Source of the DNA: Antedon mediterranea
Lineage: Eukaryota > Echinodermata > Crinoidea > Comatulida > Antedonidae
Direction: 5' to 3'
NCBI RefSeq assembly: GCF_964355755.1
Contig: NC_092680.1
Location: forward strand, 15,725,001 to 15,789,000
Length of the DNA: 64,000 nt
Positions 46,345-58,518 of the stretch are shown here, piece by piece. Numbering within the stretch: the stretch's first letter is position 1; each line of letters opens with the position of its first letter. The notes under the pieces were generated by a model, which did not search any database, was not told where the DNA came from, and saw nothing but the letters and a program-made list of their open reading frames with translations. Both the position numbers and the translations under genes were made by a program.

Positions 46345-49300
46345 TTATCTTCTGTAGCGATATCTCTTAAATCTAAACCAAAGCTGGAATATACTGTTAC
46401 TAAATTGACAGCGAAAGCCATGCCTGTGGCTGTATTCCCATTCTCTGTTCACAATCTTGAAAGCAATATCCTATGATAAGAAAACAAATATTGTACATAA
46501 ATGAAACAACATACTGTATTCTTCCAACATTAGTTGTAGAAAAAAACCTTTTACTTTTACATCTCGCCCTGATTCGGTCTGGCACCCTGAGAAAAATTTT
46601 GCAAGCATGCTTTCAGATCGAGCACGAATTCAATTATTCATTATCATGATCTTATGATTTCAGAAAACAAATGGTTTCTTGATCTACGTATTTGAAGCCC
46701 TAATAAGGAATGGATTTAAATCGTACGAGTTTGGTGTGAATGATCCTATGCTTTACAACTAAACCCATTTTGAACGATATTTTTCTCAGGGCACCGGACT
46801 GAATCTGGAGCATGATGTAAAAGTGGGGTTCTACTCTACTAAGGTACACAACCAGGATACGTGCAAACAGTTTTCAGATTCAAGGTATTACAGCTAATGT
46901 TTAAAATAAATTAGATGAAACCAAGCATTTACCTCGTATGGTGGTCCAGCATTGAACCGCAACACAGCAAAATCTTCATTGGTGGTATCAGGAGTTACTG
47001 TGTACTCTGGTGCAGTTCTTTTGTCAATCAAATCAGGGTAAAATATCTGAAATTTGACAATTAAAAACATTAGGAATTACTAACACAGTTTGAAGCAGTT
47101 GATTTTGTACAGAAGAGACAAACAAATGTGCAGAATTATATTCAAACATGGGTGTTAATTTAATAAGTAATAAGAAGTTTACAATAATGCACTATTTTAG
47201 TTTATGAAGCGCCCTTTACCGGAGCCTCACAGTGCAACATGAAAAGAATAGCTACTGAAATAGGTGAGTTTTCAAGACAGATTTTAATTGAAAAGGGGAT
47301 GGAGTGTGACGGATCGAACAAGGAAGTTACCAGTTCCAGATCTCTGGTGCTTGAGCAAAGAAGCACGGATTATAGGTTGGTTCTAGGTGGTGTTAGCATA
47401 AGAGGATCCGTTTCAGAACTTACTTCAGATAGTAAATTATATATTGATGTTATGAAAGTACTCACATTAAACTTGTATCCTTGCACAACCTTTGGTGGTG
47501 GGTTGTCCATATCATAATGAGTCTGGTTATACTTGTTCCATTCAAAACCCTACATTATTAAACAAATAATATTTACTACAATATTGAACACACTGTTTTA
47601 TGAATCAATACTAATGTATTAAAACAAATGAATTTATTGCTTCACTAGTAACTTCAGTAAAAATTTATAATAATTACTTTTATTATTCTATTGTTAAATA
47701 ATCAGAAAATCAATAATTTCTAGTACTTACTGTGTGGACACGGTTAAAGAAACGTGGTTTCCTGGGACGATATTTGTCAGACCAGAGGTACGGCTCCTGT
47801 TTCTTGATGTCCATCTCAACTGCAAAAGTTGCTTCATCTGACCCCATACCCATCCGTGCCTTCTTGATGAACTCACTTTCAGCTGTATCCTATAAAAAAT
47901 AATAAAGAATATTGCAATGAAAAATGTTATCCCTTTTACACAGACAGTGAAAATGAGGATTTGGTTGAGAATGTGTTACAATTTTAATACATGGAACACC
48001 GAATTGCGAAATTGTACATTGATGTTGCCTGCAAGATGGAATGGAGGCAGTGCACAGTTTATCAGAGGAAAAGGTGAAAGATACAAGTTCTGGTGGAAAG
48101 AAGATGATGGCTCTGCAGGTGGAAGAGTAAGAGCTTTCAGGTAAAGTTATTGTGAGGAGAAAGAGTGACAGAAATATTTTATTAGTGAGGTACAGGATAA
48201 GCAAGTAATTTTTTTTTTCATACAAAATGCACGAAATGCTTTACATAAAGCTAATCAAAAACAGTTTTGTGAGGAAAAACTGCCTTAAGCTGCTTTCTCA
48301 TCACAACAGACACCCATGTTCATGCTCGACGTGAAAGCACACTTAACACTTGCAATATATTTCTCAGGGCACCCGACCGAATACAGGCGCGGTGTGGAAA
48401 CTGCTTAAACGGGATTTGAACTCATGATCATTAAACACTTACCTTAGCTGATCCAGTGGCCATTAGCCTTTTACGTAGGACTTCCAATTTAGCCATGTCT
48501 TCTTCTGGATCAAAGAGGATAGTGTCTGGTGGCAGATCCCGTGTTCTCATTAGTGCTGGTGAATACCTGCCCTCATTGTAGTCATCATGACTCTGCTGTT
48601 GAAGATCTTCTTCTGTGATCAATGCTTCCACTCTAAAAAAAGTAAAAGAGATTCATTTAGTGCATCAAAAATTGGAATAAGTAAATCGAAGTACTGTCTT
48701 GTAACAATATACACTGTAGATTGGTAGTACCAACCAAAGCTAAGCTGTTCAACCCTTTTGTATCTTGTATCAAGACAAAAGCACCAGTCATGCAGGCTTG
48801 GCTGATGCTGGTGCAGAATGAAGGGAAATAATAGAAGCCTTATAACAAAACTTAACATTATTTACCATAAAATATATTGTAGTATATAAGTTTTTGTTTC
48901 TATATATATATCTCATATGCCTAAATTATATTTAGTAATTGGTATTACCATAAATCTTCTAATTGTAACCCTGGGTTATTATTCTTTGATTGTTTTTTTA
49001 GGGTGGGTTACTATTAGAAGGGGGGTTACTATTAGAGTAGTGGGTTACTATTACTAATCTTAATCTAACTTTATTTTATTATTAAACTCTTTATTTATTT
49101 TTTAAACTCAAAAACACTCAATCCTCCTCCCCCACTATCGAGATCAACACGAATTATCTCCTTATTTTCAAAATATGGCTGCATCATAAGTTTTTGTGAC
49201 TATTAGAGCAGTGGGTTACTATTAGAGTGTGGGTTACTATTAGAAGATTTACGGTATATTCTTTTTAACTGCTGCAGTATAATAGTAATGCAAATTTGAC

Positions 49301-52300
49301 AAATAAATGTTAAAATAAACATACTCTTCATCTTCTGCATCATTACTGGTAGAAGGCTGATCCTCTTCCTTTCCACCTGTCGCTCCTTCAGGTTTCTCCT
49401 CTTCAATGTCTTCATCTGAATCTGAACTGCTAAGTTCAATCTCTCCACTTCCACTAACAGCAGTAGGCTGCTGCTCAGATGAACCAGAAGGAAACATAGG
49501 TTCACTCTCGACCCCTTGCTGTAAAATAATATAGTATGACGAATGTTTTCCATTTGTTGACAAAAGAAAGAATAATGACTGCAGTATGGTGGAAGCTTTA
49601 CACAAAGGTACTCTTCATAGGGGATGAAAATTGTTGTATAAGTAACTTTCAGTTTACTTCACTTTGAGATGGTTGTACTGTATAAAGCGCATTAGAAATA
49701 TGTATCCATTAACCATTATAGAACCCTCAAAACAAAGGCTTAGTATTATTCTGTAACTTGAAGAAACCTTGTCAGTGGCGTAACGTAGGGGCCAAATTAA
49801 TTCTTCTGGTTTAACACTCATAAAGGCCCACCAACACTGGGTAGATGCATTGGGGCTGCTTATGCTCTAGGCCCTGCAAGCTCTGAGGCCCCTTGATGTA
49901 GCCAGTGAGAACTCATAGCCGTTATGCCACTTTTTTTAATGCGAAAAAATACCAAAATGATAAGACAAGGAAAAATTAAACAAATAAGACACATTACCTG
50001 TTGTCTTAGCACTAGTAGTTTGTTTCGTAGCTTGGCCTGATGCCTTTCCTTTAACCTGGCTCTGGCAATATATGCTTTCAAATTTTGAAGGAGTGTCTCC
50101 CAGTACCCAATATCAACAGCGCCATCATCCCCATTTAATCGACTCATGATCTGCTTTTGAAGAAGCATCAACTGGCTATGCTGAATGAAGAAAAGACAAT
50201 AAAATTATACTTAGAGAACAAACTCTTAATGGGATACTTCAAATTAGTGGAAACACATTCCAAAAAAGGAGGAAATATATATTTTACGCTATTAAACTGT
50301 GTCGAATGTGTCCTCTTAAAAAAAGAAAAGTTGAGTACAGTTTAAAATCAAGAAGACATGGAGAAGTGATTTTCATCTATTTTTTTTTTTAATTAGAAAG
50401 TCTTATTATTTTTTTAATTTCGTTTTTATAATAACAATATAAAATGTCAACAAACATATAGTTATATTGTTTTACTTACTGTTTTGCCTTTGAAGATTTT
50501 TTCAACTTCCGAGCTAACAGAGTTGTTGATTCCTTCTCGCCTATCAGCACCATCTAAAAACACAAGGTATTATTCATAAAAAATAACTGTTCTAAATTGG
50601 AAATAGGTTAGAGTTAGGCATGTTTTGCCGGTCGTAGATTGCAAAGTGCAATAGAGTGAGGCAGTGATGTAGACCAGATCGAAAAATTTTAGATTGGTGG
50701 AAATGGCTAAAAAATAGACTTTGAGTTTGTTTAAAATATACCCTGATCTTCTTGGGCTTAATTTGCATAAAATAAAAATGGCTTATTTTGAGTATTTATT
50801 GTAATATAGTTGACATAGATTCCATAGATATAAACATAAGGTACTTTGATTTTGATTGTTTCGGCTATATTAACCACCCTTGTAAAATTACAGTAACGTT
50901 TGTACTTGACAATTTATCTCATATTGTATGATCGTGTGATGTTTCATTGAACTTTATTTTTTTTTTAATGTACAAGAAAACAATATTAACTGAATGAACT
51001 AAGATAACCCAAGAAAGTTTAAGAAAAAAAACCTATTTCCATTGTCAGACAGTATTGCATATTCGCTAGCCATGCTCTAGCTAGCCTAGGTTGCTAAAAT
51101 CACATAGTCTTATGATATCAACCAAACATGCCTTACCTAGGCATTCAGGATCTATCTTCTTTAGCTTAGCCAGCTCATCATCTGTTATCAATGTTATGTC
51201 TTGCCAGTAATCTACATTTTTCTTGTCATCTAACTTCATATATACATCAATGTCTACTAATAAATTTTCTAAATCCGTAATTGTTAAACCCTAGAATAAA
51301 AATAAAGATGTGTCAAACCGAATTAGGTATTTAAAATGTTACCATTAAAATATAGAAATGCAAACAAAAAAGAAATAATACGATTACAATTTACTTATTT
51401 ATTATTTCCAAAGTATTTTTAAGGTTTGTGAGACAAATATTAAATTAAGTAAAACCACCTACCATTAGGACTTTATATGGCTCTTGTATTTCTAGAGAAA
51501 AATCGCCATCGTCATCCTCAGCGATGTACTGTGCAAGCAAGTCAATAGGCTTAGCTGTGGATTAATTAAAAATATATATTGTAATATATTTTTCATACTA
51601 AGTAATACATACAATATTACAACTTATACATTTTAAGTTTTATTGTTAGCACACATGTACTACAAACTCTGGAAATGAAAGGTTAATGTGCAGTCAACAA
51701 CATATGAAAATCAGAATAGAAATGGGTCCATTTTTCTTAAACGATTTTAAATCGTCTCTCACGGTTACATTCATTGTATTACTACAGTACTGTATTTGGG
51801 CAAATAGTGATAACGTATGATTTATAAGGGAACAGAAGAGTAGAGATCTCTGATATTGATACTTCTACCAAAACAACTTTTACCTCTGCCATCTTTGATT
51901 CTAATACTGGAACGTAGCTTGGCTTGCTGAAGATGAAACTACAAACAAAATTAAATATTATTAAATTTCTGTCAAATGCATTTTTATTTTATGTCTTTAG
52001 GAACATGTGGTCAAGGATGACCAATAGTAAATTAATCAGTGCCCTATAAGATAGGTGGTAATACCAGGACACAAAGGATATTTTTTTAGTAGGTTTATCA
52101 TGCATCATGCAGTGTAATTAGTTGTGTTTTCAAACATCAGGAAACCAAATGTCATGTTTGTTTGTGATCATGTCAATAAAGAATACTTATCTTATACAAT
52201 GTTAAAGTAATACGAGAACATCATCTATGAGAGTGAGTTATACAAATGCAATTTGAATGACAATTTTGTAGTTTTATCGAAGTTTATCATTTAACAAAAC

Positions 52301-55300
52301 ATTTTTTTTATTAATTGTTCAGGTGGACAATATATCGTTAAGAAGTAAGATATGCTTGAATTACTAAGAACAATGTACTCAGATGGCACTTGAATCGTTT
52401 TTTGCAGAATCATTTTTTTTCCGGTGTGTTGGTCCTGTTTTTGTATTGTTATTGATACCATGAGATAAATAAATAACAAAAAAAATACAAATGCTCTTTA
52501 CTGTTAAAATAAATGAACAGAAAGTTCTGTATTTTGCTGGTAAGCCTTTAAATTGTTTACTTACATTATCCTCTTGTTGTTCCCATTCCTTAAAAGATTC
52601 TGCTTCCCTTTGTCGCTGCATTAATTCCTACAATTTCAAGGACAGATTTTGTTTATTACAAAATGTATAAGAACTCTAGTATACATTTGAATATAAAGCA
52701 TAGTTTGCTCTGGAAAAATGTGTAAACAATTTACTATAAGAAAAAATTCAGAAAAAAAAACAGAAAACAATGTTTTGCAGAGTATAGCAACTAGACCATT
52801 AGCACTCAATAAAGAACTGAGCAGTGTTTTTATTACTACAATTTCAAAACATACACTAATAAGTTTGCACAGTTTTTAAGGTTGTTAAAAAAAAAACAAA
52901 GAATTTTATTATTATTTTTTTTTGTTTAAGATATATATTTATTTCTAAAAGTGAATTAAATATTTCGGAGACAGTTTGTTAAAAAAATGATTTATGAATA
53001 TTAATTTTTAGAAAGGTACCCCTTCTTTATTTATTTTTCAATGTTTGTGTATTCTGTATACTGTATGCATATTTGATTATATTCTATATTTATCGGTTTT
53101 TATCATACTAATATTTGGCAATTTTTAAGAAAAATTAATATTGTTATTTTATTATGATAATGGACAAATAAAGCATTTTAGTATTCAATTTGTTTTATTA
53201 AATATCTATTAGAGCTACAATATTGCGACTTTCTTGAATGGTTTTTCCACACTGGTTAACTATTTTTCATAAAGTAAAACCATTACCATTTCTTTTTCTC
53301 TTTCTTCTCGTTCTTTTTCTCTTTCTAACCTTCTCTGTTTAACCTTTTGCAGTTCAAGCTGTAAATAAACATTACATAAGTAAGGAATAATTGGTCAGAT
53401 GTTTGCCCTACTCTGACATAATTACGCTGTATGTGTCCGTCTGTGATCTAGACATAATTTGTACTTCATACTAAGTACATGGAGAATAATTTTGCAAGTA
53501 ATTCTCGGGTAGGACCCACAAGCTCCAGGTCCGTGGACTGGAAAATGTAACAATATTACGCTGTATGCATCTGTCTGTGATCTAGACAACCACAGTTAAA
53601 GAATCATATACATTTTTGGTGAATCTGGATAAGACTTTTTTCCAAAAACCAGCTTTGATAAAACTTTATTATTTATAATAAAATCAGTGTGCAGAAATAC
53701 ACTTACCCTGTTTTCAATCTGCTTATGTCGACTTAACTTCTTAATTACATTCGCATCAGCATCTTTTAATCCAAGTTTGTCATTTTTCTAGATTGTAATG
53801 AAAATATGTTATAAAATGAGGCAATTTATCACTATAGTTGAGTTTAGATGTTGCCTGGTTAAGGCAGGTGTGCCACAAATTAAAATTGTAGCCATAAAAG
53901 TTTTCTCGGATAAGGACTAGAGTCCACTGTTCAATTGTACACAATTTGCTATTGTGCACTTCAAAGAACTTTGTACTGTATATGATTTCCTGTTTATTCT
54001 ATTGTGAATTAAAACTTGTGAAACATTTGTTTGTGCAAGGAGGAAAAAAATAAAATAATAATACTTGGTTTGTGAACACCTTTTATTTTATATGATTGAA
54101 TAAATAAAAATATATTTGTGTCTTAGTATTCTTGACATGTCTAAGATATAATTGTCTTACCTTATGCCAAGTGAACATTTCTAATAGGTTTGGATCAGCA
54201 AAGGGATTGTCTTGGTTTGTGTAACCCTAAAAGTGAGAAGAAATCAAAGCGTTAAAGGTTAAAGATATGACATTAAACATAATAATCTATACTAGCCACT
54301 ATGGACCTGTTCTGCTGTGAAAAAAAACTTAAATACAATTACACCTACAGGTAATTTAAAATAACCGGGTATGGCTTTTATAACAGTTATTTAAAAAGAC
54401 CCAATTGATGTTGGAAATTGATATTGCTGTGTCACTGTTATTTGATTGATTGTATTTTCATTTTGAGTAATGAAATGTTTTTTGTCAATGACCACCCATC
54501 AATTCACCGACTGTTTGGGAGCACAAACTTAGCTAAATATGCTATATTAAAAATTATATTTTAAATTATATAATTGTTTTGTTATTTGGGATTATGCACC
54601 AGAAATAGGCCCTATAAGGGCAACAGATCCAGTCATCACAGGTCAAGTTTTATAGCATTTTACCATCATTTCTTTATCCCATCCCATTTTTTCTTTTCTT
54701 TTTCTTTCTTTAGCTAACTTCTTTTCTTGTCTTCTAGCCCTCTTTTCTTCTGGTGTTTCCAGGGCCTTCATCACTGACTTCTGCTTTCTGAAACAAATAC
54801 AATGAATCCTGTCATACACAATTTTTATTTTAAAATGTTTCATATCAGTAATAACACAAATCAAAATCACATACTGTTATTTTGTAGTTTTATAAAGTTA
54901 ATCACTTCCATAAAAATTTTCACTTATAAATTGACAAAATAAATGGTTATTCAACCAAAAACCCACTGACTGGCAGCCAATTTAACCATTTTTTGCTTTA
55001 AATTACAGTTTTTTCAGGTAAATACATTTTGTTTCGATCCAATTTTTGGTCAAAGTGGATAACTATATGTTACATTAAAATTGCATATTCAACAAAAATT
55101 GTGTTAAGAATTATATTTTCAGGGGGACAATACATCTTTAAGGCACAAACATGAAGAAGTTAATGTACTACTGTATGTTGCTCTAGTACAATTCCACACT
55201 AGTATAATTTAAACAGAAGCAATTCAAGTACATACGCATGAGTGTTAATTTTTTAATTTTAATTTTAATTTATTCGACTTCTCACTAACTCAGTTAGTGA

Positions 55301-56315
55301 AGGATCTGGACCAACAGGTGGTAAACACCTCTAAAACGGTCCAGTCCCAATTTGCACAGTGGTTGTGTGTGACAGTGGCTGTGTTTGTGTGGACTAGTAC
55401 ACCGGGGTAACCCCCTACTCGTCTCGAAAGATGTACTAGGTTCTTTAAAGTGCGCATGAGCTATGTGTACACTGGACCTACGGTTTATAGTCCTTATCCG
55501 AGAAGACTCGTTCTACCACCAGAACCATGGAGCGAGTGAGCCTTGAACCCTTGCCGATGTTATGGCTACGTAATTACGGTTCCACTGTCTTAACCGCTCG
55601 GCCACTCACTCGCTTGTAGTCATGTCTCCTGGAAGTACAGTATGCAGTCTTAAGGCCAATTTACACATACAGGCTGACACACGCTAATGAATAAAAATAT
55701 AGAATCTATGTAATTAATGTCTCTTCAAACACAAAACGCTTTTTTCTTATACCTTTTCTCTTCCTTTGTCATTTCTCTTGGTCTGGATGGTGGACTTGAC
55801 TTTCTTCGTTCTTTTGAGGGTGAACTGTGCTTGTGTTTCCGCCTGATGGGGGATTTTGAATTTGAACGCCTAGAGTGCTTTCTGTATCTGTTCTCTGGAC
55901 TACTGTTACTGCTACTGTCATCACTTGAACTGAAGTAGATGAATTGAACATGAATATATTGCTTTCTCAAGCTCTGTATTTAATTTTTTTTAATATTTAA
56001 TTTAAGAGTGTAAAATAGGGCCTAGTCTAGCCTAGGGCCTAGTTAGTAGTACTATTTAAAAAACCCACACAACAGTCTTACACAAAAAATATATTCAGCA
56101 CGCAGGATCACTTCCTCAAATTTTACAGATATTTTGTTGCAGCAAAAAGAGTTCGATTTCCGGCATTAATTTATCAGATGGTTAAAAAGCATGTCTGGCC
56201 TAGCTTACTTGACCTACCTGTACCGTCGTTTCTTGGATTTTCTTTTGTATTTAGCTTCATCTCTTTCTCTCGACCGTGATCTGTGCTTTTTATGTTTCTT
56301 TTCACTTCTACCCAT
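46345..56315 (-). CDS. CACTIN: Cactin
   Basis: Eighteen minus-strand exons join in one frame to 701 aa (human 758 aa): 56315-56218, 55929-55753, 54787-54664, 54226-54161, 53787-53707, 53358-53287, 52627-52565, 51938-51884, 51554-51463, 51290-51137, 50553-50480, 50180-49998, 49518-49325, 48632-48443, 47889-47731, 47549-47466, 47046-46933, 46470-46345. All junctions are GT-AG. The N-terminus is RS-like and basic (MGRSEKKHKKHRSRSRERDE). A conserved ALETPEEKRARRQEKK coiled-coil region follows, then the central cactin domain (about 200-415, with IGYWETLLQNL), an acidic linker, and the C-terminal domain (about 545-701) with YRPRKPRFFNRVH, FEWNKYNQTHYD, NPPPKVVQGYKFN and the terminal FKRYRYRR. Cactin is a nuclear factor of activated spliceosomes, needed for accurate splicing, and was first found as a partner of the IkB protein Cactus in Drosophila. 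The gene looks intact. Confidence 0.97.
46540..46834. mobile_element. Non-autonomous element with long inverted repeats, CACTIN intron 17
   Basis: 'ttacatctcgccctgattc', 'ggtctggcaccctgagaaaa' at the left is inverted on the right as 'ttttctcagggcaccggact' and 'gaatctggagcatgatgtaa', giving about 45-50 bp ends with some mismatches. A related single end ('atttctcagggcacccgacc') lies near 48357-48400 in another CACTIN intron. Confidence 0.7.
49773..49932. mobile_element. Short inverted-repeat element, AGTGGCGTAAC ends
   Basis: agtggcgtaac at 49774-49784 is inverted as gttatgccact at 49921-49931 with one mismatch. The interior is about 135 bp, locally GC-rich ('gctctaggccctgcaagctc') and non-coding. 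It lies in the CACTIN intron between exons 49998-50180 and 49325-49518. Confidence 0.7.
51985..52085. repeat. Dispersed repeat, partner of 32040-32135
   Basis: It shares 'atgtctttaggaacatg', 'agtaaattaatcagtgccct' and 'ataggtggtaat' with the WDR93 copy, in the same orientation. It lies in the CACTIN intron just upstream (in transcript order) of exon 51938-51884. Confidence 0.6.
53900..53995 (+). repeat. Diverged SINE core fragment
   Basis: 'tctcggataaggactagagt', 'ccactgttcaattgtacac' and 'gtgcacttcaaagaacttt' follow the order of the 12808-13050 core at lower identity, in an intron of CACTIN. Confidence 0.5.
54885..55141 (+). repeat. Dispersed repeat family R1, copy in CACTIN intron 2
   Basis: 'agttttataaagttaatcac', 'tttcacttataaattgac' and 'cactgactggcagccaattt' match 2432-2660. 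The right edge 'cagggggacaatacatcttt' is the family's conserved end. Confidence 0.7.
55247..55613 (-). mobile_element. Full-length tRNA-derived SINE
   Basis: On the minus strand it starts with a Leu/Ser-type tRNA head: A box gtggccgagcggttaagac, then a long variable region and B box agggttcaaggctc. The central part ('ttctcggataaggactataa', 'ggtccagtgtacacatagct', 'actttaaagaacctagtac', 'gagacgagtaggggg') is the segment conserved in all other copies in the window. The body ends in a (taaaat)n-like tail at about 55247-55275. It lies in the CACTIN intron between exons 55753-55929 and 54664-54787. Confidence 0.85.
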
Positions 56316-56559
56316 ATCTATATAAAAACTGTTTTGACCTTTCTTAACGAAAATCTTGTCTGGGATATTTCAGAAAAAAAAAGCAGCAGCGTAAACAATA
56401 CGAAAACAAAAACGCCACCTAACGGTTGGAGAGTTGTTTTTTTGGTAAAAAATAGATGGCGCTGTTTTATTTTTAAGTTATTAGAGTGTTGTACAGTACT
56501 GCAATTACAAATCAACATGAAAGAGTGAATTTTGATTAATAATTTTGAATTCTCTAATT
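56316..56559 (-). promoter_or_regulatory. CACTIN 5' UTR and proximal promoter region
   Basis: The stretch lies between the CACTIN start codon and the repeat array. It is AT-rich with no clear TATA or initiator. Only about 245 bp separates the ATG from the first palindrome, so promoter elements may overlap the repeat. Confidence 0.4.
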
Positions 56560-57004
56560 AGTTATCCGCTTGGTATACCAAGCGGATAACTCCTTGTTAT
56601 TGTATGAGATCAACAGTTTTTTTCTGTATTATTAGTTATCCGCTTGGTATACCAAGCGGATAACTCCTTGTTATTGTATGAGATCAACATTTTTTTTCTG
56701 TATTATTAGTTATCCGCTTGGTATACCAAGCGGATAACTCCTTGTTATTGTATGAGATCAACATTTTTTTTCTGTATTATTAGTTATCCGCTTAGTAGCG
56801 GATAACTCCTTGTAATCGTCCTGTTTCATCATCTTTTTTTTTTTTTTTTTCTGTATTATTAGTTATCCGCTTAGTAGCGGATAACTCCTTGTAACTGTAT
56901 GAAATCATCTTTTTCTGTATTATTAGTTATCCGCTTAGTAGCGGATAACTCCTTGTAATCGTCCTGTTTCATCATATTTTTTTTTTTTTTTTTTTTCTGT
57001 ATTA
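56560..57004. repeat. Array of six hairpin-forming palindromes
   Basis: Three perfect 32 bp palindromes (56560-56591, 56634-56665, 56708-56739) have arms agttatccgcttggta and its complement. Three shorter ones (56782-56807, 56861-56886, 56925-56950) have 11 bp arms agttatccgct around tagt. Spacing is 74, 74, 74, 79 and 64 bp. Each is followed by 'ccttgttattgtatgagatc' or a variant, a T run and 'ctgtattatt'. The stretch directly precedes the 1.51 kb units. Confidence 0.95.
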
Positions 57005-58518
57005 TACTTCTTTCCTTCTGTCATTTTTGTGCGTCGCGTTTCTCTGAAACGTGTAAACAGAACAAATCGTAACTTTGTCAACATATCGACATTTACGTGA
57101 ACTTGTGCACCTCCTATTTTTGAATGACGTCAGAGTTGCGCAACGTGACTTACGCGCGATTTTATGAATTTCAATGATTGATCATAGACTAAAAACCAAA
57201 CATAACTTTGTTTTGACACTTTGTGAAAATTTAAGTTACATCAAGCGCAAACTTTCTATGGATTAAAAATAGCATCTTTCACAAAAAGTTACGCGCGCAC
57301 GCGCGTTTAAAATTTTAGAGTGCGAAAAATCAACTTCTAATCAACTTTCTATGCGTTTCATGTCATTTTGAGCATGTCAAAAATTCCCACGCGCGCGAAA
57401 CTTTTTACGCACGCGGTGCACACGTAGCGTTAAAAACATATTTTTTTCGCGTGATTTATGTTTTTTCAGCCTTTTATAGTAATGTTACCAACTTTTAAAC
57501 AATTTCGACTTAAAATTACGTCATACGAGCACGTCGAATTAAATAATTTGCACGCGTTTCTGGTGAAAAAGTTCAAAAATTCGTCAAAATTATGCCTATT
57601 TTTAAACAGTCATAGATTCTAAACTACATGGAGAACTTTTTTTTAATTACATATTCTGGAAGTTGATGAGTTGTAGATATCGAATCATGCATTAATATGG
57701 CTAACCGGACATTGTAACGTCATCGTATGGCCACGCAAATATAAAATATAGGATTTTTGTCTCTTTCGTCATAGTTCATCACATTTAATAGAGCGCATCT
57801 CCACTTATTCGTTGTCCATTTTCACCCCGATTTTAATATATTCTAGGTCAATCAACTATCTTTTGCATGAATTAAAAATTTTTTAATTTTTTCAACGTCA
57901 TCATGCCTAAAAATTTAAATTACGTTGGTCATTAATTTCATCTTTACAGTAAATTTTAATCTGTTATAGCTCGTAAGAATAAAATGTGATAATCACGATT
58001 AAAACGTTTTCAGGAAGCTATTGTATTGTAGATACAAAATCATGTGAAAATTGCTCCAATCGAATGTTGTGACGTCATCATATGGCCAGTTAAATACAAA
58101 AAGTCGTATTTTCATCTTTTGCGTTATATTTCATTACATTTAAAAGAGCGCGCATCAATATTTCACGTATTCAAATTTCTTCTACACGTTAATATGTTGT
58201 TGCTGAGATAATTTCATTCTGAAATTTCTACTTTTGCATTTCATTTTGAAACCGTCAAGATGTTCAAAATTACAATAAAATACGGGTCCCGTAATTTCAC
58301 CTATTTTACACTGTTTGTGATATGTATACAGATTGTACTGTGTATACTATGTATATGACACAAAATAACAGAATTCAGAAATAACAACATATCATATTCT
58401 TCAGTTCAGGTCATAATGCCTTAATATTTTTCTGTGTGCAATATTCTAACGTATGACGTGCACATGGCGTTTGTCGAGCGGATAACTAACTCGTCATAGT
58501 GACGAGTTTCATGTCTAG
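57005..58518 (+). mobile_element. Helitron-like tandem unit 1 (type A)
   Basis: This non-coding unit of about 1.51 kb starts 'acttctttccttctgtcatt' and ends with subterminal 'gcggataact', a stem-loop at 58488-58508 (aactcgtca-tag-tgacgagtt), 6 nt, and CTAG. A terminal hairpin before CTRR is the Helitron 3' signature. The 'gcggataact' is the inverse of 'agttatccgc' in the preceding palindromes, which would be subterminal inverted repeats. Sections near 57640-57800 and 58010-58170 resemble each other, so the unit contains an old internal duplication. No Rep-helicase is encoded. Confidence 0.7.

Noticed and set aside
47917-48225. Possible extra CACTIN exon or intronic gene
   Set aside because: The exons on either side (48443 and 47889) join in phase and match the family without it; the ORFs here have no homology I recognise.
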